A DNA stretch of 12,668 nt, taken from the NCBI GenBank assembly GCA_946891915.1, contig CAMPNN010000031.1, positions 1 to 12,668 on the forward strand, in the 5' to 3' direction. Source of the stretch: an uncultured Bifidobacteriaceae bacterium. Lineage in GTDB: Bacteria; Actinomycetota; Actinomycetes; Actinomycetales; Bifidobacteriaceae. A model generated the notes under the pieces. The model was not told where the DNA came from and searched no databases. It saw nothing but the letters and a program-made list of their open reading frames with translations. Position numbers and translations under genes: made by a program. This document shows positions 7,260 through 12,668 of the stretch, in pieces; the stretch's first letter is position 1; every line of letters starts with the position of its first letter.

Positions 7260-7287
7260 TAATTTCGTTACGTCTACCTGTAGCGTT

Positions 7288-7317
7288 TGTAATATCGCTA
7301 AAGTTGGCAATATTACA
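7288..7317 (+). promoter_or_regulatory. Leader hairpin upstream of the TPP riboswitch
   Basis: TGTAATAT (7288-7295) pairs exactly with ATATTACA (7310-7317) across a 14-nt loop. A competing stem TAGCG (7281-7285) / CGCTA (7296-7300) overlaps it, so the two are mutually exclusive. No T-tract follows. The significance is uncertain. Confidence 0.35.
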
Positions 7318-7358
7318 GCGTTTTACAATCGCAGTTTTGAAAGTCAAAGCTACGAAAC

Positions 7359-7438
7359 ACGGGAGCTTGTTATATACAGGCTGAGAGGGCGAAAGCCGAC
7401 CGTAAACCTGATGCGGGTAATGCCGCCGTAGGAAGGAG
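7359..7438 (+). promoter_or_regulatory. TPP (THI-box) riboswitch
   Basis: It senses thiamine pyrophosphate and turns down the thi operon. Visible conserved parts, in order: ACGGGAGC (7359-7366); a P3 hairpin CTTGT/ACAGG (7366-7380); the invariant CTGAGA (7381-7386); an optional small stem GGC-GAAA-GCC (7388-7397); AACCTGAT (7405-7412); the stem GCGG/CCGC (7413-7416, 7423-7426) around GTAATG; and CGTAGG (7427-7432). The aptamer end merges with the Shine-Dalgarno GGAAGGAG (7431-7438), 4 nt before the thiO ATG, and there is no terminator between them. Control is therefore probably by hiding the ribosome binding site. CTACG (7350-7354) is complementary to CGTAG (7427-7431) and may form the competing structure. 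Confidence 0.93.
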
Positions 7439-7442
7439 TATT

Positions 7443-8513
7443 ATGCGAAATATTCGTATTATTGGTGCAGGTATTATTGGTTTAGCAACAGCGTGGAGGC
7501 TCACGGAAGCTGGCGTAAAAGTCAGCATTATTGATCCGGATCCAGTCTCGGGCGCTTCTCACCATGCTGCCGGCATGCTAGCTCCTACAGCAGAAATGCA
7601 ATATCAGCAAGAAGCGTTGTATCCTCTTATGTTCGAGTCTGCAACCATGTATAAGGAATTGGTTGATTCGGTTGCAAAGTACACCGATAAGCCAACCGGC
7701 TACTTAGAGTGCGGCTCTTACGTAATTGGCGGCGACGCTGCAGATAACGAGCACGTAAACGAGTTGCTAAACTTGCAGCATCGTTACGGCCGTAGGGCTG
7801 AGCATATTTCTGTGAGTAAGCTTCGTGAAATTGAGCCTGCGCTTTCGCCGACTATTGCAGGCGCTGTAAGCGTTCCGGATGATCATCAGATTAATCCTCG
7901 TCAGTTTACTGCAGCTATGATTGATGCACTTGAAAAGCGTGGTGTTGTTATTGAGCGTCGCGCAAGCACTCCGGACGATTTGGGTCCAGACACAGTTTTG
8001 GCATCCGGCTTGGGTGCTAAGGATATGCTTCCGCAGCTTAAGCTTCGCGCTGTGTGGGGCGATATGATTCGTATGACTATTCCAGAGCCTTTGCGCCCAA
8101 TTTTGAGCTCTGTGGTTCGTGGTTTTGTGCATGACCGTCCAGTTTATTTGGTGCCTCGCGCTAAGGAAACTGGCGAGCTTGTGCTCGGCGCTACTTCTCG
8201 AGAAGACGACCGCGATATTCCAAAGGTCGGTGGCGTGCTCGACTTGCTTCGTGATGCTGCAAGCGTGCTTCCTGGCATTCAGGAATGCTCGATTACCGAG
8301 GTTACTGCTGGCGGCCGCCCTGGAACTCCAGACGATTTGCCGTTCATTGGCATTGATCCTAAGACGCATACTACGATTTCCACCGGCTACTTCCGTCACG
8401 GCATTTTGCTCACCGCTTTGGGTTCTTCTTTGACTACAAAGCTTGTGCTTGAGCAAGAGTTGACTGAGAAGGAAAAGGGCTTCTTGGAAAGCTGCGATCC
8501 TGCTCGCTTCTAG
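7443..8513 (+). CDS. thiO: Glycine oxidase ThiO
   Basis: A FAD-dependent oxidase that turns glycine into the imine (dehydroglycine) used by ThiG to build the thiazole ring of thiamine. It replaces the anaerobic tyrosine lyase ThiH. It has 356 aa, the normal family size. The FAD dinucleotide motif GAGIIG is at 8-13, followed by the family motif GASHHAAGMLAP (37-48). Further landmarks are VPDDHQINP (144-152), GGRPGTPDDLPFIG (290-303) and GYFRHGILL (315-323) at the C-terminal FAD/substrate site. It starts directly after the TPP riboswitch and is the first gene of the thi operon, 95 bp before thiS. The stop is TAG followed at once by TAA. D-amino-acid oxidases are the nearest alternative, but motifs and context make ThiO secure. 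As an oxygen-using enzyme it is notable if the host is a facultative anaerobe. Confidence 0.92.
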   Translation: MRNIRIIGAGIIGLATAWRLTEAGVKVSIIDPDPVSGASHHAAGMLAPTAEMQYQQEALYPLMFESATMYKELVDSVAKYTDKPTGYLECGSYVIGGDAADNEHVNELLNLQHRYGRRAEHISVSKLREIEPALSPTIAGAVSVPDDHQINPRQFTAAMIDALEKRGVVIERRASTPDDLGPDTVLASGLGAKDMLPQLKLRAVWGDMIRMTIPEPLRPILSSVVRGFVHDRPVYLVPRAKETGELVLGATSREDDRDIPKVGGVLDLLRDAASVLPGIQECSITEVTAGGRPGTPDDLPFIGIDPKTHTTISTGYFRHGILLTALGSSLTTKLVLEQELTEKEKGFLESCDPARF

Positions 8514-8539
8514 TAACGCAAGTTTCTAGTAACGCAAGT
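8508..8539 (+). repeat. Tandem repeat, 2 x 16 bp, including the thiO stop codon
   Basis: Two exact copies of TTCTAGTAACGCAAGT (8508-8523 and 8524-8539). The first covers the last thiO codon and its TAG stop. Degenerate further copies follow to about 8577 (TTTAGTAAGCG, TTTCTAATTACGCAAG, TTTTAGTACGCAA), filling the spacer before thiS. Confidence 0.9.
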
Positions 8540-8608
8540 TTTAGTAAGCGTTTCTAATTACGCAAGTTTTAGTACGCAATTTTAATAGACGTTAATAAAG
8601 GTTGAATT

Positions 8609-8815
8609 ATGCAAATCGTCGTCAATGGTGAAACTATTGAAGTTCAAGACGGATTAACTGTTGCTGAGCTTATTGCTCAACGTTACGGTTCAGACGCTGG
8701 CCCTGGCATAGCTGTTGCAATTGGCGACGATGTGCTTTCACGAAATCAGTGGGCGTCGACTGTGATCTGCGATGGGAATCAAATTGAGATTCTCAGCGCA
8801 GTTCAAGGCGGCTGA
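8609..8815 (+). CDS. thiS: Sulfur carrier protein ThiS
   Basis: A small ubiquitin-like protein of 68 aa that carries sulfur as a C-terminal thiocarboxylate for thiazole formation. It begins MQIVVNGETIEV, with the beta-grasp pattern of the family, has LTVAELIAQ for the first helix, and ends in the required Gly-Gly (67-68). The C-terminus is adenylated by ThiF and then thiolated, and the sulfur is delivered to ThiG. AAAGG (8597-8601) lies 7 nt before the ATG. It sits between thiO and thiG in the riboswitch-led operon, the usual place. Confidence 0.93.
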   Translation: MQIVVNGETIEVQDGLTVAELIAQRYGSDAGPGIAVAIGDDVLSRNQWASTVICDGNQIEILSAVQGG

Positions 8816-8852
8816 TTCTTACAAAATATAAATTTTAAATAAAAGGCTTAAA

Positions 8853-9677
8853 ATGGCAGAAAATAATTCTGAAAATAATGCAGAAGAAAGTGTCGATACT
8901 TGGCAGCTTTGCGGCAAAACTTTACATTCAAGGCTTTTGCTTGGCACTGGCGGCATGACGAGCATTGATATTATGGAGAAGTCGCTTGTGGCTTCGGGCG
9001 CGGAAGTAGCTACTGTTGCTTTGCGTCGTCACGCAAAAACTGGCGTGGATATTTACGGCATGCTTCAGCGCCATAATATTAACGTTTTGCCAAATACTGC
9101 AGGATGCAAAACTGCGCATGACGCTGTGCTTACTGCAAAAATGGCTCGCGAATCTCTTGGAACCGACTGGATTAAGCTCGAAGTTATTGCAGACGACGAT
9201 ACTTTGCTTCCAGATACTCGCGAAGTTTTGCTTGCTGCAGAAAAGCTTGTTGAAGAAGGCTTTAGCGTTCTGTGCTACACGAATGACGATCCGATTGTGG
9301 CTCGTCGTTTGGTTTCGCTTGGCGTGAAGGCTGTTATGCCTGGCGGCGCTCCAATCGGCACTGGACTTGGTATTTTGAACCCTCGAAATATTGAGTTGAT
9401 TGTGCGCGAATGCAAGGAAGCTGGCGTTCCTGTGATTTTGGATGCAGGCGTTGGCACAGCTTCCGACGTTGTTAAAGCTTTTGAAATCGGCTGCTCCGGC
9501 GTGCTTCTTGCAAGCGCTGTAACTCGCTGCCCGGATCCTGTAACGATGGGTCGCGCAATGGCTGCAGCTGTAACTGCCGGTAAGCTTGCTCACGATGCTG
9601 GACGTATTCCAATGCGAAATCACGCGCTTGCGTCTTCGCCTGTTGAAGGTCGCGCTTGGGCTGATTCCGTACTGTAA
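8853..9677 (+). CDS. thiG: Thiazole synthase ThiG
   Basis: It condenses deoxyxylulose 5-phosphate, the imine from ThiO and sulfur from ThiS into the thiazole phosphate of thiamine. It is a 274-aa TIM-barrel protein. Family motifs: [20 protein letters not shown] (28-47), the Schiff-base lysine Lys108 in [23 protein letters not shown] (161-176) for phosphate binding, and [10 protein letters not shown] (196-205). The first 15 residues form a polar Asn/Glu-rich extension before the conserved core. AAAAGG (8841-8846) precedes the ATG by 6 nt. The stop codon lies inside the first copy of a tandem repeat. It follows thiS by 37 bp and works as a complex with it. Confidence 0.95.
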   Translation: MAENNSENNAEESVDTWQLCGKTLHSRLLLGTGGMTSIDIMEKSLVASGAEVATVALRRHAKTGVDIYGMLQRHNINVLPNTAGCKTAHDAVLTAKMARESLGTDWIKLEVIADDDTLLPDTREVLLAAEKLVEEGFSVLCYTNDDPIVARRLVSLGVKAVMPGGAPIGTGLGILNPRNIELIVRECKEAGVPVILDAGVGTASDVVKAFEIGCSGVLLASAVTRCPDPVTMGRAMAAAVTAGKLAHDAGRIPMRNHALASSPVEGRAWADSVL

Positions 9678-9723
9678 ATTTCGGTACTGTAATTTAGTAC
9701 TGTAAATTTTGGTACTGTAAATT
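9669..9723 (+). repeat. Tandem repeat, 4 copies of about 13-15 bp, including the thiG stop codon
   Basis: Four copies of GTACTGTAAATTTYG with small changes start at 9669, 9684, 9697 and 9712. The first contains the last thiG codons and the TAA stop. The junction of copies 3 and 4 creates TTGGTA, a possible -35 for thiF. Confidence 0.9.
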
Positions 9724-9738
9724 ATTTCGGCATATTAT
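9709..9738 (+). promoter_or_regulatory. Possible leaderless promoter of thiF
   Basis: TTGGTA (9709-9714), an 18-bp spacer and TATTAT (9733-9738) would start transcription at about 9744-9746, practically at the thiF ATG. The gene has no recognisable Shine-Dalgarno sequence, which fits a leaderless mRNA, common in actinobacteria. AT-rich DNA gives such matches by chance, so this is tentative. Confidence 0.35.
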
Positions 9739-9743
9739 TCAGC

Positions 9744-10475
9744 ATGACGATTAATAAAATTTACGATAACGTGCAGGAGCTTGAGGCGGAACGCACTTGC
9801 CGCCATTTGCTCCTGCCGGGCTTTACGCCTGCGCATCAACAGTTGCTTCGAAATGCGAAAATTTGCATGGTCGGAGCCGGAGGGCTTGGTTCTCCATGCC
9901 TGCTTTCGCTTGCTGCTGCCGGCGTTGGCGAAATTACGATTTGCGACGACGACGTTGTTGAGCTTTCGAATTTGCAAAGGCAGACTTTGTACACGGTTGA
10001 TCAGTGCGGCAAATCTAAAGCGCAACTCGCGGCTAAGCGTCTGCAAGCATTATCTCCCGGACTAAAAATCAACCTTATACCTAGGTTTAATGAAGATAAC
10101 GCGAAGCAGCTTGTAGAAAATCACGATATTGTGATTGACGGTTGCGATAATTTTGCTACGCGCTTTTTGATTGCAGACACCGCTTGGAGTGCGGGAACGC
10201 CGGAAGTTTATGGCTCGGTGCTTTATTACGAAGGTCAAGTAAGTGTTTTTGTGCCTGGAAAAGGTCCTTGCTTGCGTGATTTATATCCTTGCCCTCCGCC
10301 GGTGCAAACTGTGCCAAAATCAGCTGTATTGGGCGCGACTGCAGCTATTGTTGGCGCAATGATGGCAACTGAAGCTATTAAGCTTATAACCGGAATTGGC
10401 ACGCCGCTTATTGGCGTTTTGGCGCGCTACAATGCGCTTAATAATTCACTTCGCCAATTTAAATTTAGCGCGTGA
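9744..10475 (+). CDS. thiF: ThiS adenylyltransferase ThiF (E1-like), atypical
   Basis: An E1/MoeB/ThiF-family enzyme that activates the ThiS C-terminus with ATP so that sulfur can be added. It is 243 aa. ATP-binding motifs are intact: GAGGLGS (44-50), DDDVVELSNLQRQ (68-80, with Arg79 and Asp70) and DGCDNFATR (132-140). The region that normally reads CxxC here reads CLRD (176-179), so the second zinc-ligand Cys is Asp. The stretch aligned with the E. coli Cys184 motif reads VPKSAVLG (190-197), without Cys. The C-terminal CxxC is absent, because the protein ends soon after ARYN (227-230). Sulfur transfer may therefore differ from E. coli. No Shine-Dalgarno precedes the ATG, and an in-frame GTG at 9771 is an alternative start. 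It is the last gene of the thi operon, 66 bp after thiG. A MoeB-type role is possible by family, but the neighbours point to thiamine. Confidence 0.85.
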   Translation: MTINKIYDNVQELEAERTCRHLLLPGFTPAHQQLLRNAKICMVGAGGLGSPCLLSLAAAGVGEITICDDDVVELSNLQRQTLYTVDQCGKSKAQLAAKRLQALSPGLKINLIPRFNEDNAKQLVENHDIVIDGCDNFATRFLIADTAWSAGTPEVYGSVLYYEGQVSVFVPGKGPCLRDLYPCPPPVQTVPKSAVLGATAAIVGAMMATEAIKLITGIGTPLIGVLARYNALNNSLRQFKFSA

Positions 10476-10509
10476 AACTTGCGTAGTTTCTACTTAAATT
10501 ATGCCTTTA

Positions 10510-10538
10510 TTGCAAAACTTGAGTCTAGTTGTATAAAG
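10510..10538 (+). promoter_or_regulatory. dnaK promoter candidate P1 with a weak HAIR element
   Basis: TTGCAA (10510-10515) and TATAAA (10532-10537) are 16 bp apart. CTTGAGT at 10518-10524, an exact left half of the HspR operator, is followed after 7 bp by TATAAAG, which matches only 4 of 7 bases of the right half. An imperfect HspR site over a promoter is plausible. Confidence 0.4.
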
Positions 10539-10564
10539 TTTTTTGTAATTTTTGGGAATAAAAT

Positions 10565-10598
10565 TTGACTTTTACAAGTTGAGTGTAGTAGGCTCAAG
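10565..10598 (+). promoter_or_regulatory. HAIR element (HspR operator) and promoter P2 of dnaK
   Basis: GTTGAGT-N7-GCTCAAG (10578-10598) matches the HAIR consensus CTTGAGT-N7-ACTCAAG at 12 of 14 arm positions. HspR represses dnaK operons through this element in Streptomyces and bifidobacteria. It overlaps a possible promoter TTGACT (10565-10570), 18-bp spacer, TAGGCT (10589-10594), so repressor binding would block it. This strongly suggests HspR control of dnaK. Confidence 0.8.
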
Positions 10599-10614
10599 TT
10601 TTGGAAAGCAAAAA

Positions 10615-10688
10615 AAGCTGAGATTTTATATAGCTTCCAATACGGAATCTAAATGGAATCTAAATGGAATCTAAATAAAGCTCAGCTT
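10615..10688 (+). promoter_or_regulatory. Long-range stem in the dnaK leader
   Basis: AAGCTGAG (10615-10622) is exactly complementary to CTCAGCTT (10681-10688). The enclosed 58 nt contain the 11-bp tandem repeat, so a change in repeat number would change the loop. The inner AGATT (10621-10625) can pair with AATCT in any of the three repeat copies. It may be a leader structure affecting stability or translation, but no function is shown. Confidence 0.4.
10644..10676 (+). repeat. Tandem repeat, 3 x 11 bp, in the dnaK leader
   Basis: Three exact copies of GGAATCTAAAT (10644-10654, 10655-10665, 10666-10676). They lie downstream of both promoter candidates, so they would be transcribed as part of the dnaK leader. 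Confidence 0.95.
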
Positions 10689-10717
10689 ACGAACTACATA
10701 ACTTGAAAGAAAGCGTA

Positions 10718-10736
10718 ATTGCACAAAACGTGCAAT
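10718..10736 (+). promoter_or_regulatory. Hairpin just upstream of the dnaK ribosome binding site
   Basis: ATTGCAC (10718-10724), loop AAAAC, GTGCAAT (10730-10736) make a perfect 7-bp stem ending 8 nt before the Shine-Dalgarno AAGGAG (10745-10750). It does not cover the Shine-Dalgarno, so it is more likely a stabilising 5' structure or a DNA operator than a thermosensor. Confidence 0.45.
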
Positions 10737-10756
10737 ACCTAGTTAAGGAGAAAAAT

Positions 10757-12658
10757 ATGGGACGCGCAGTAGGTATTGATTTGGGAACAACCAACTCTTG
10801 CATTGCTACTCTTGAAGGTGGCAGCCCAACTGTTATTGTGAACGCTGAAGGCGCACGTACCACACCATCTGTTGTGGCATTTAGCAAGTCCGGCGAAATT
10901 TTGGTTGGCGAAGTTGCTAAGCGTCAGGCCGTAACAAACGTTGACCGTACTATTAGCTCAGTAAAGCGCCACATGGGCACTGATTGGACTGTTGAAATTG
11001 ACGGAAAGAAGTGGACTCCACAGGAGATTTCTGCTCAGGTTTTGATGAAGTTGAAGCGCGATGCTGAAGCTTACTTGGGTGAGCCAGTAACCGATGCTGT
11101 TATTACATGCCCAGCATACTTCAACGATGCTCAGCGTCAGGCAACTAAGGATGCAGGCAAGATTGCAGGCTTGAACGTGCTTCGTATTATTAACGAGCCA
11201 ACTGCTGCAGCTTTGGCTTACGGCCTTGAAAAGGGTAAGGAAGACGAGCGCATTTTGGTATTCGACTTGGGTGGCGGTACTTTCGACGTGTCTTTGCTTG
11301 AGATTGGTAAGGATGACGACGGATTCTCCACAATTCAGGTGCAGGCCACAAACGGCGACAACCACTTGGGTGGCGATGACTGGGATCAGAAGATTATTGA
11401 CTGGCTCGTTGGCGAAGTTAAGAACAAGTATGGCGTTGATTTGAGCAAGGATAAGATTGCTTTGCAGCGTTTGAAGGAAGCTGCTGAGCAGGCAAAGAAG
11501 GAGCTTAGCTCTTCTACGTCCACTTCAATTTCTATGCAGTACTTGGCAATGACTCCTGACGGCACTCCAGTGCATTTGGATGAGACTTTGACTCGCGCTC
11601 ACTTTGAGGAAATGACTTCCGATTTGCTCGGTCGCTGCCGCACACCATTTAACAACGTTCTTTCTGACGCTGGTATTTCCGTAAGCCAGATTGATCACGT
11701 GGTTCTTGTTGGTGGTTCTACTCGTATGCCAGCTGTGAAGGATTTGGTGAAGGAACTTACCGGCGGTAAGGAAGCTAACCAGTCCGTGAACCCAGATGAA
11801 GTTGTTGCTGTTGGCGCAGCCGTGCAGTCGGGCGTTATTAAGGGCGACCGCAAAGACGTTCTGCTTATTGATGTAACGCCACTTTCCTTGGGTATTGAAA
11901 CCAAGGGCGGCATTATGACGAAGCTCATCGATCGCAATACTGCTATTCCAACGAAGCGCTCGGAAGTGTTCTCCACTGCTGAAGACAATCAGCCATCCGT
12001 GTTGATTCAGGTTTACCAGGGCGAACGTGAGTTTGCTCGCGACAACAAGCCGCTTGGCACCTTTGAATTGACTGGTATTGCTCCAGCTCCTCGTGGCGTT
12101 CCGCAGATTGAAGTCACCTTCGATATTGACGCTAACGGCATTGTGCACGTTTCCGCTAAGGATAAGGGCACTGGCAAGGAACAGTCCATGACTATTACCG
12201 GTGGTTCCGGCCTTCCAAAGGACGAAATCGACCGCATGGTTAAGGAAGCTGAAGCTCACGAAGCTGAAGATAAGAAGCGCAAGGAGGAAGCTGAAGTTCG
12301 CAACCAGGCTGAGTCTTTCGCTTACCAGACTGAAAAGCTTGTAAACGACAATAAAGACAAGCTTTCGGACGAAATCTCTAAGGAAGTTACCGAAAAGGTG
12401 AACGCTTTGAAGGAAGCTTTGAAGGGCGATGACGTTGAGAAGATTAAGTCTGCTCAGAGCGAGTTGATGACTTCTGCTCAAAAGATTGGTCAGCAGCTTT
12501 ACGCTCAGGGTGGCGCTCAAGGTGCTAACGCAGGTGCCGCTGGTGCTGGTGCCGCGGGTGCAGGCGCTGCTGCTGGCGCTGGTTCTGCCGCTAAAGATGA
12601 TGACGTAGTTGACGCCGAAGTGGTGGACGACGACAAGGACGATAAGGACAACAAGTAA
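10757..12658 (+). CDS. dnaK: Hsp70 chaperone DnaK
   Basis: An ATP-dependent cytoplasmic folding chaperone working with DnaJ and GrpE. It has 633 aa from the chosen start. ATPase domain: phosphate-1 IDLGTTNS (7-14), [12 protein letters not shown] (146-157), phosphate-2 DLGGGTFD (170-177), adenosine motif GGSTRMP (319-325). The linker [13 protein letters not shown] (367-379) leads to the substrate-binding domain, the helical lid (about 490-583), an Ala/Gly-rich flexible stretch (585-612) and the acidic tail [16 protein letters not shown]. The start at 10757 was chosen because [10 protein letters not shown] is the standard N-terminus and AAGGAG (10745-10750) sits 6 nt before it. An upstream in-frame ATG at 10703 would add 18 residues across the leader hairpin and is rejected. 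It is preceded by a HAIR element, so HspR control is expected. It is followed by an overlapping gene start. Confidence 0.98.
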   Translation: MGRAVGIDLGTTNSCIATLEGGSPTVIVNAEGARTTPSVVAFSKSGEILVGEVAKRQAVTNVDRTISSVKRHMGTDWTVEIDGKKWTPQEISAQVLMKLKRDAEAYLGEPVTDAVITCPAYFNDAQRQATKDAGKIAGLNVLRIINEPTAAALAYGLEKGKEDERILVFDLGGGTFDVSLLEIGKDDDGFSTIQVQATNGDNHLGGDDWDQKIIDWLVGEVKNKYGVDLSKDKIALQRLKEAAEQAKKELSSSTSTSISMQYLAMTPDGTPVHLDETLTRAHFEEMTSDLLGRCRTPFNNVLSDAGISVSQIDHVVLVGGSTRMPAVKDLVKELTGGKEANQSVNPDEVVAVGAAVQSGVIKGDRKDVLLIDVTPLSLGIETKGGIMTKLIDRNTAIPTKRSEVFSTAEDNQPSVLIQVYQGEREFARDNKPLGTFELTGIAPAPRGVPQIEVTFDIDANGIVHVSAKDKGTGKEQSMTITGGSGLPKDEIDRMVKEAEAHEAEDKKRKEEAEVRNQAESFAYQTEKLVNDNKDKLSDEISKEVTEKVNALKEALKGDDVEKIKSAQSELMTSAQKIGQQLYAQGGAQGANAGAAGAGAAGAGAAAGAGSAAKDDDVVDAEVVDDDKDDKDNK

Positions 12659-12668
12659 TGTCCGAGTT
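12658..12668 (+). CDS. grpE: Start of the next gene, probably grpE (partial)
   Basis: TAATG at 12656-12660 joins the dnaK stop TAA to an ATG that shares one base. AAGGA (12644-12648) lies 9 nt before it. Only Met-Ser-Glu and two bases of the next codon are visible. In actinobacterial dnaK operons grpE follows dnaK, and the one-base overlap suggests translational coupling. The identity rests on gene order, not on sequence. Confidence 0.5.

Noticed and set aside
7248..7262. Four-codon leader peptide (Met-Lys-Leu-Thr-stop) in the thi leader
   Set aside because: Too short to support, no Shine-Dalgarno, and it coincides with the TGTGA-N6-TCACA palindrome.
6888..7310. 140-codon minus-strand open frame over the palindromic element
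   Set aside because: It overlaps the GH31 3' end, the hairpin and the thi promoter, and has no Shine-Dalgarno or recognisable protein features.
8508..8577. CRISPR-like array
   Set aside because: The repeats are directly adjacent with no unique spacers and are only 16 bp; a simple tandem repeat.
10474..10490. GAAACT-tgcgt-AGTTTC hairpin at the thiF stop as a terminator
   Set aside because: Only a 6-bp AT-rich stem with no T-tract; too weak to call.
10703..10756. N-terminal 18-residue extension of DnaK
   Set aside because: [10 protein letters not shown] at 10757 is the standard Hsp70 start with a good Shine-Dalgarno; the extension would translate the leader hairpin.
11525..12520. 331-codon minus-strand open frame inside dnaK
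   Set aside because: Antisense open frames are common in highly expressed, codon-biased dnaK genes; the translation shows no domain.

Overview
The window looks like chromosomal DNA from a low-GC member of the Bifidobacteriaceae, most likely Gardnerella or a close relative. This is an inference from three things: the actinobacterial HspR/HAIR-type control region in front of dnaK, the bifidobacterial style of sugar-uptake and alpha-glucosidase genes, and the AT-rich intergenic DNA with moderately AT-rich codon use. No phage, IS element, CRISPR array, tRNA or rRNA gene is visible.

Left part (1-7003) is a carbohydrate block. A lipoprotein solute-binding protein of a maltose/maltodextrin-type ABC importer is read leftwards (88-1317), and its permease genes probably lie beyond the left edge. 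A 256-bp divergent control region separates it from three rightward genes: a cytoplasmic GH13 alpha-glucosidase-like enzyme (1574-3280), a TraX-family membrane protein (3403-4179) and a cytoplasmic GH31 alpha-glucosidase/xylosidase-like enzyme (4316-7003). The simplest reading is import of alpha-linked oligosaccharides followed by hydrolysis inside the cell. The job of the TraX-like protein is unknown.

Middle part (7004-10475) is a thiazole-synthesis operon for thiamine: thiO, thiS, thiG, thiF. A GC-rich palindromic element lies upstream of it at about 7037-7157. A long leader follows, with an extended -10 promoter, a TGTGA-N6-TCACA palindrome and a clear TPP riboswitch whose 3' end runs into the thiO ribosome binding site. 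ThiO makes the glycine imine, ThiF adenylates the ThiS C-terminus, ThiS carries the sulfur and ThiG builds the thiazole. This ThiF appears to lack the cysteines seen in E. coli ThiF, and it may be read from a leaderless promoter.

Right part (10476-12668) is the start of the dnaK heat-shock operon: two promoter candidates overlapped by one good and one poor HAIR (HspR operator) element, a structured leader, dnaK, and the first 11 bases of the next gene (probably grpE), whose ATG overlaps the dnaK stop.

The most distinctive property of the window is that five of its intergenic spacers each carry a different short tandem repeat (11-16 bp, 2-4 copies), twice including the stop codon of the gene before. 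I do not see a wholly new multi-gene system. The best leads are these repeats, the palindromic element before the thi operon, the structured leader of the binding-protein gene and the atypical ThiF.
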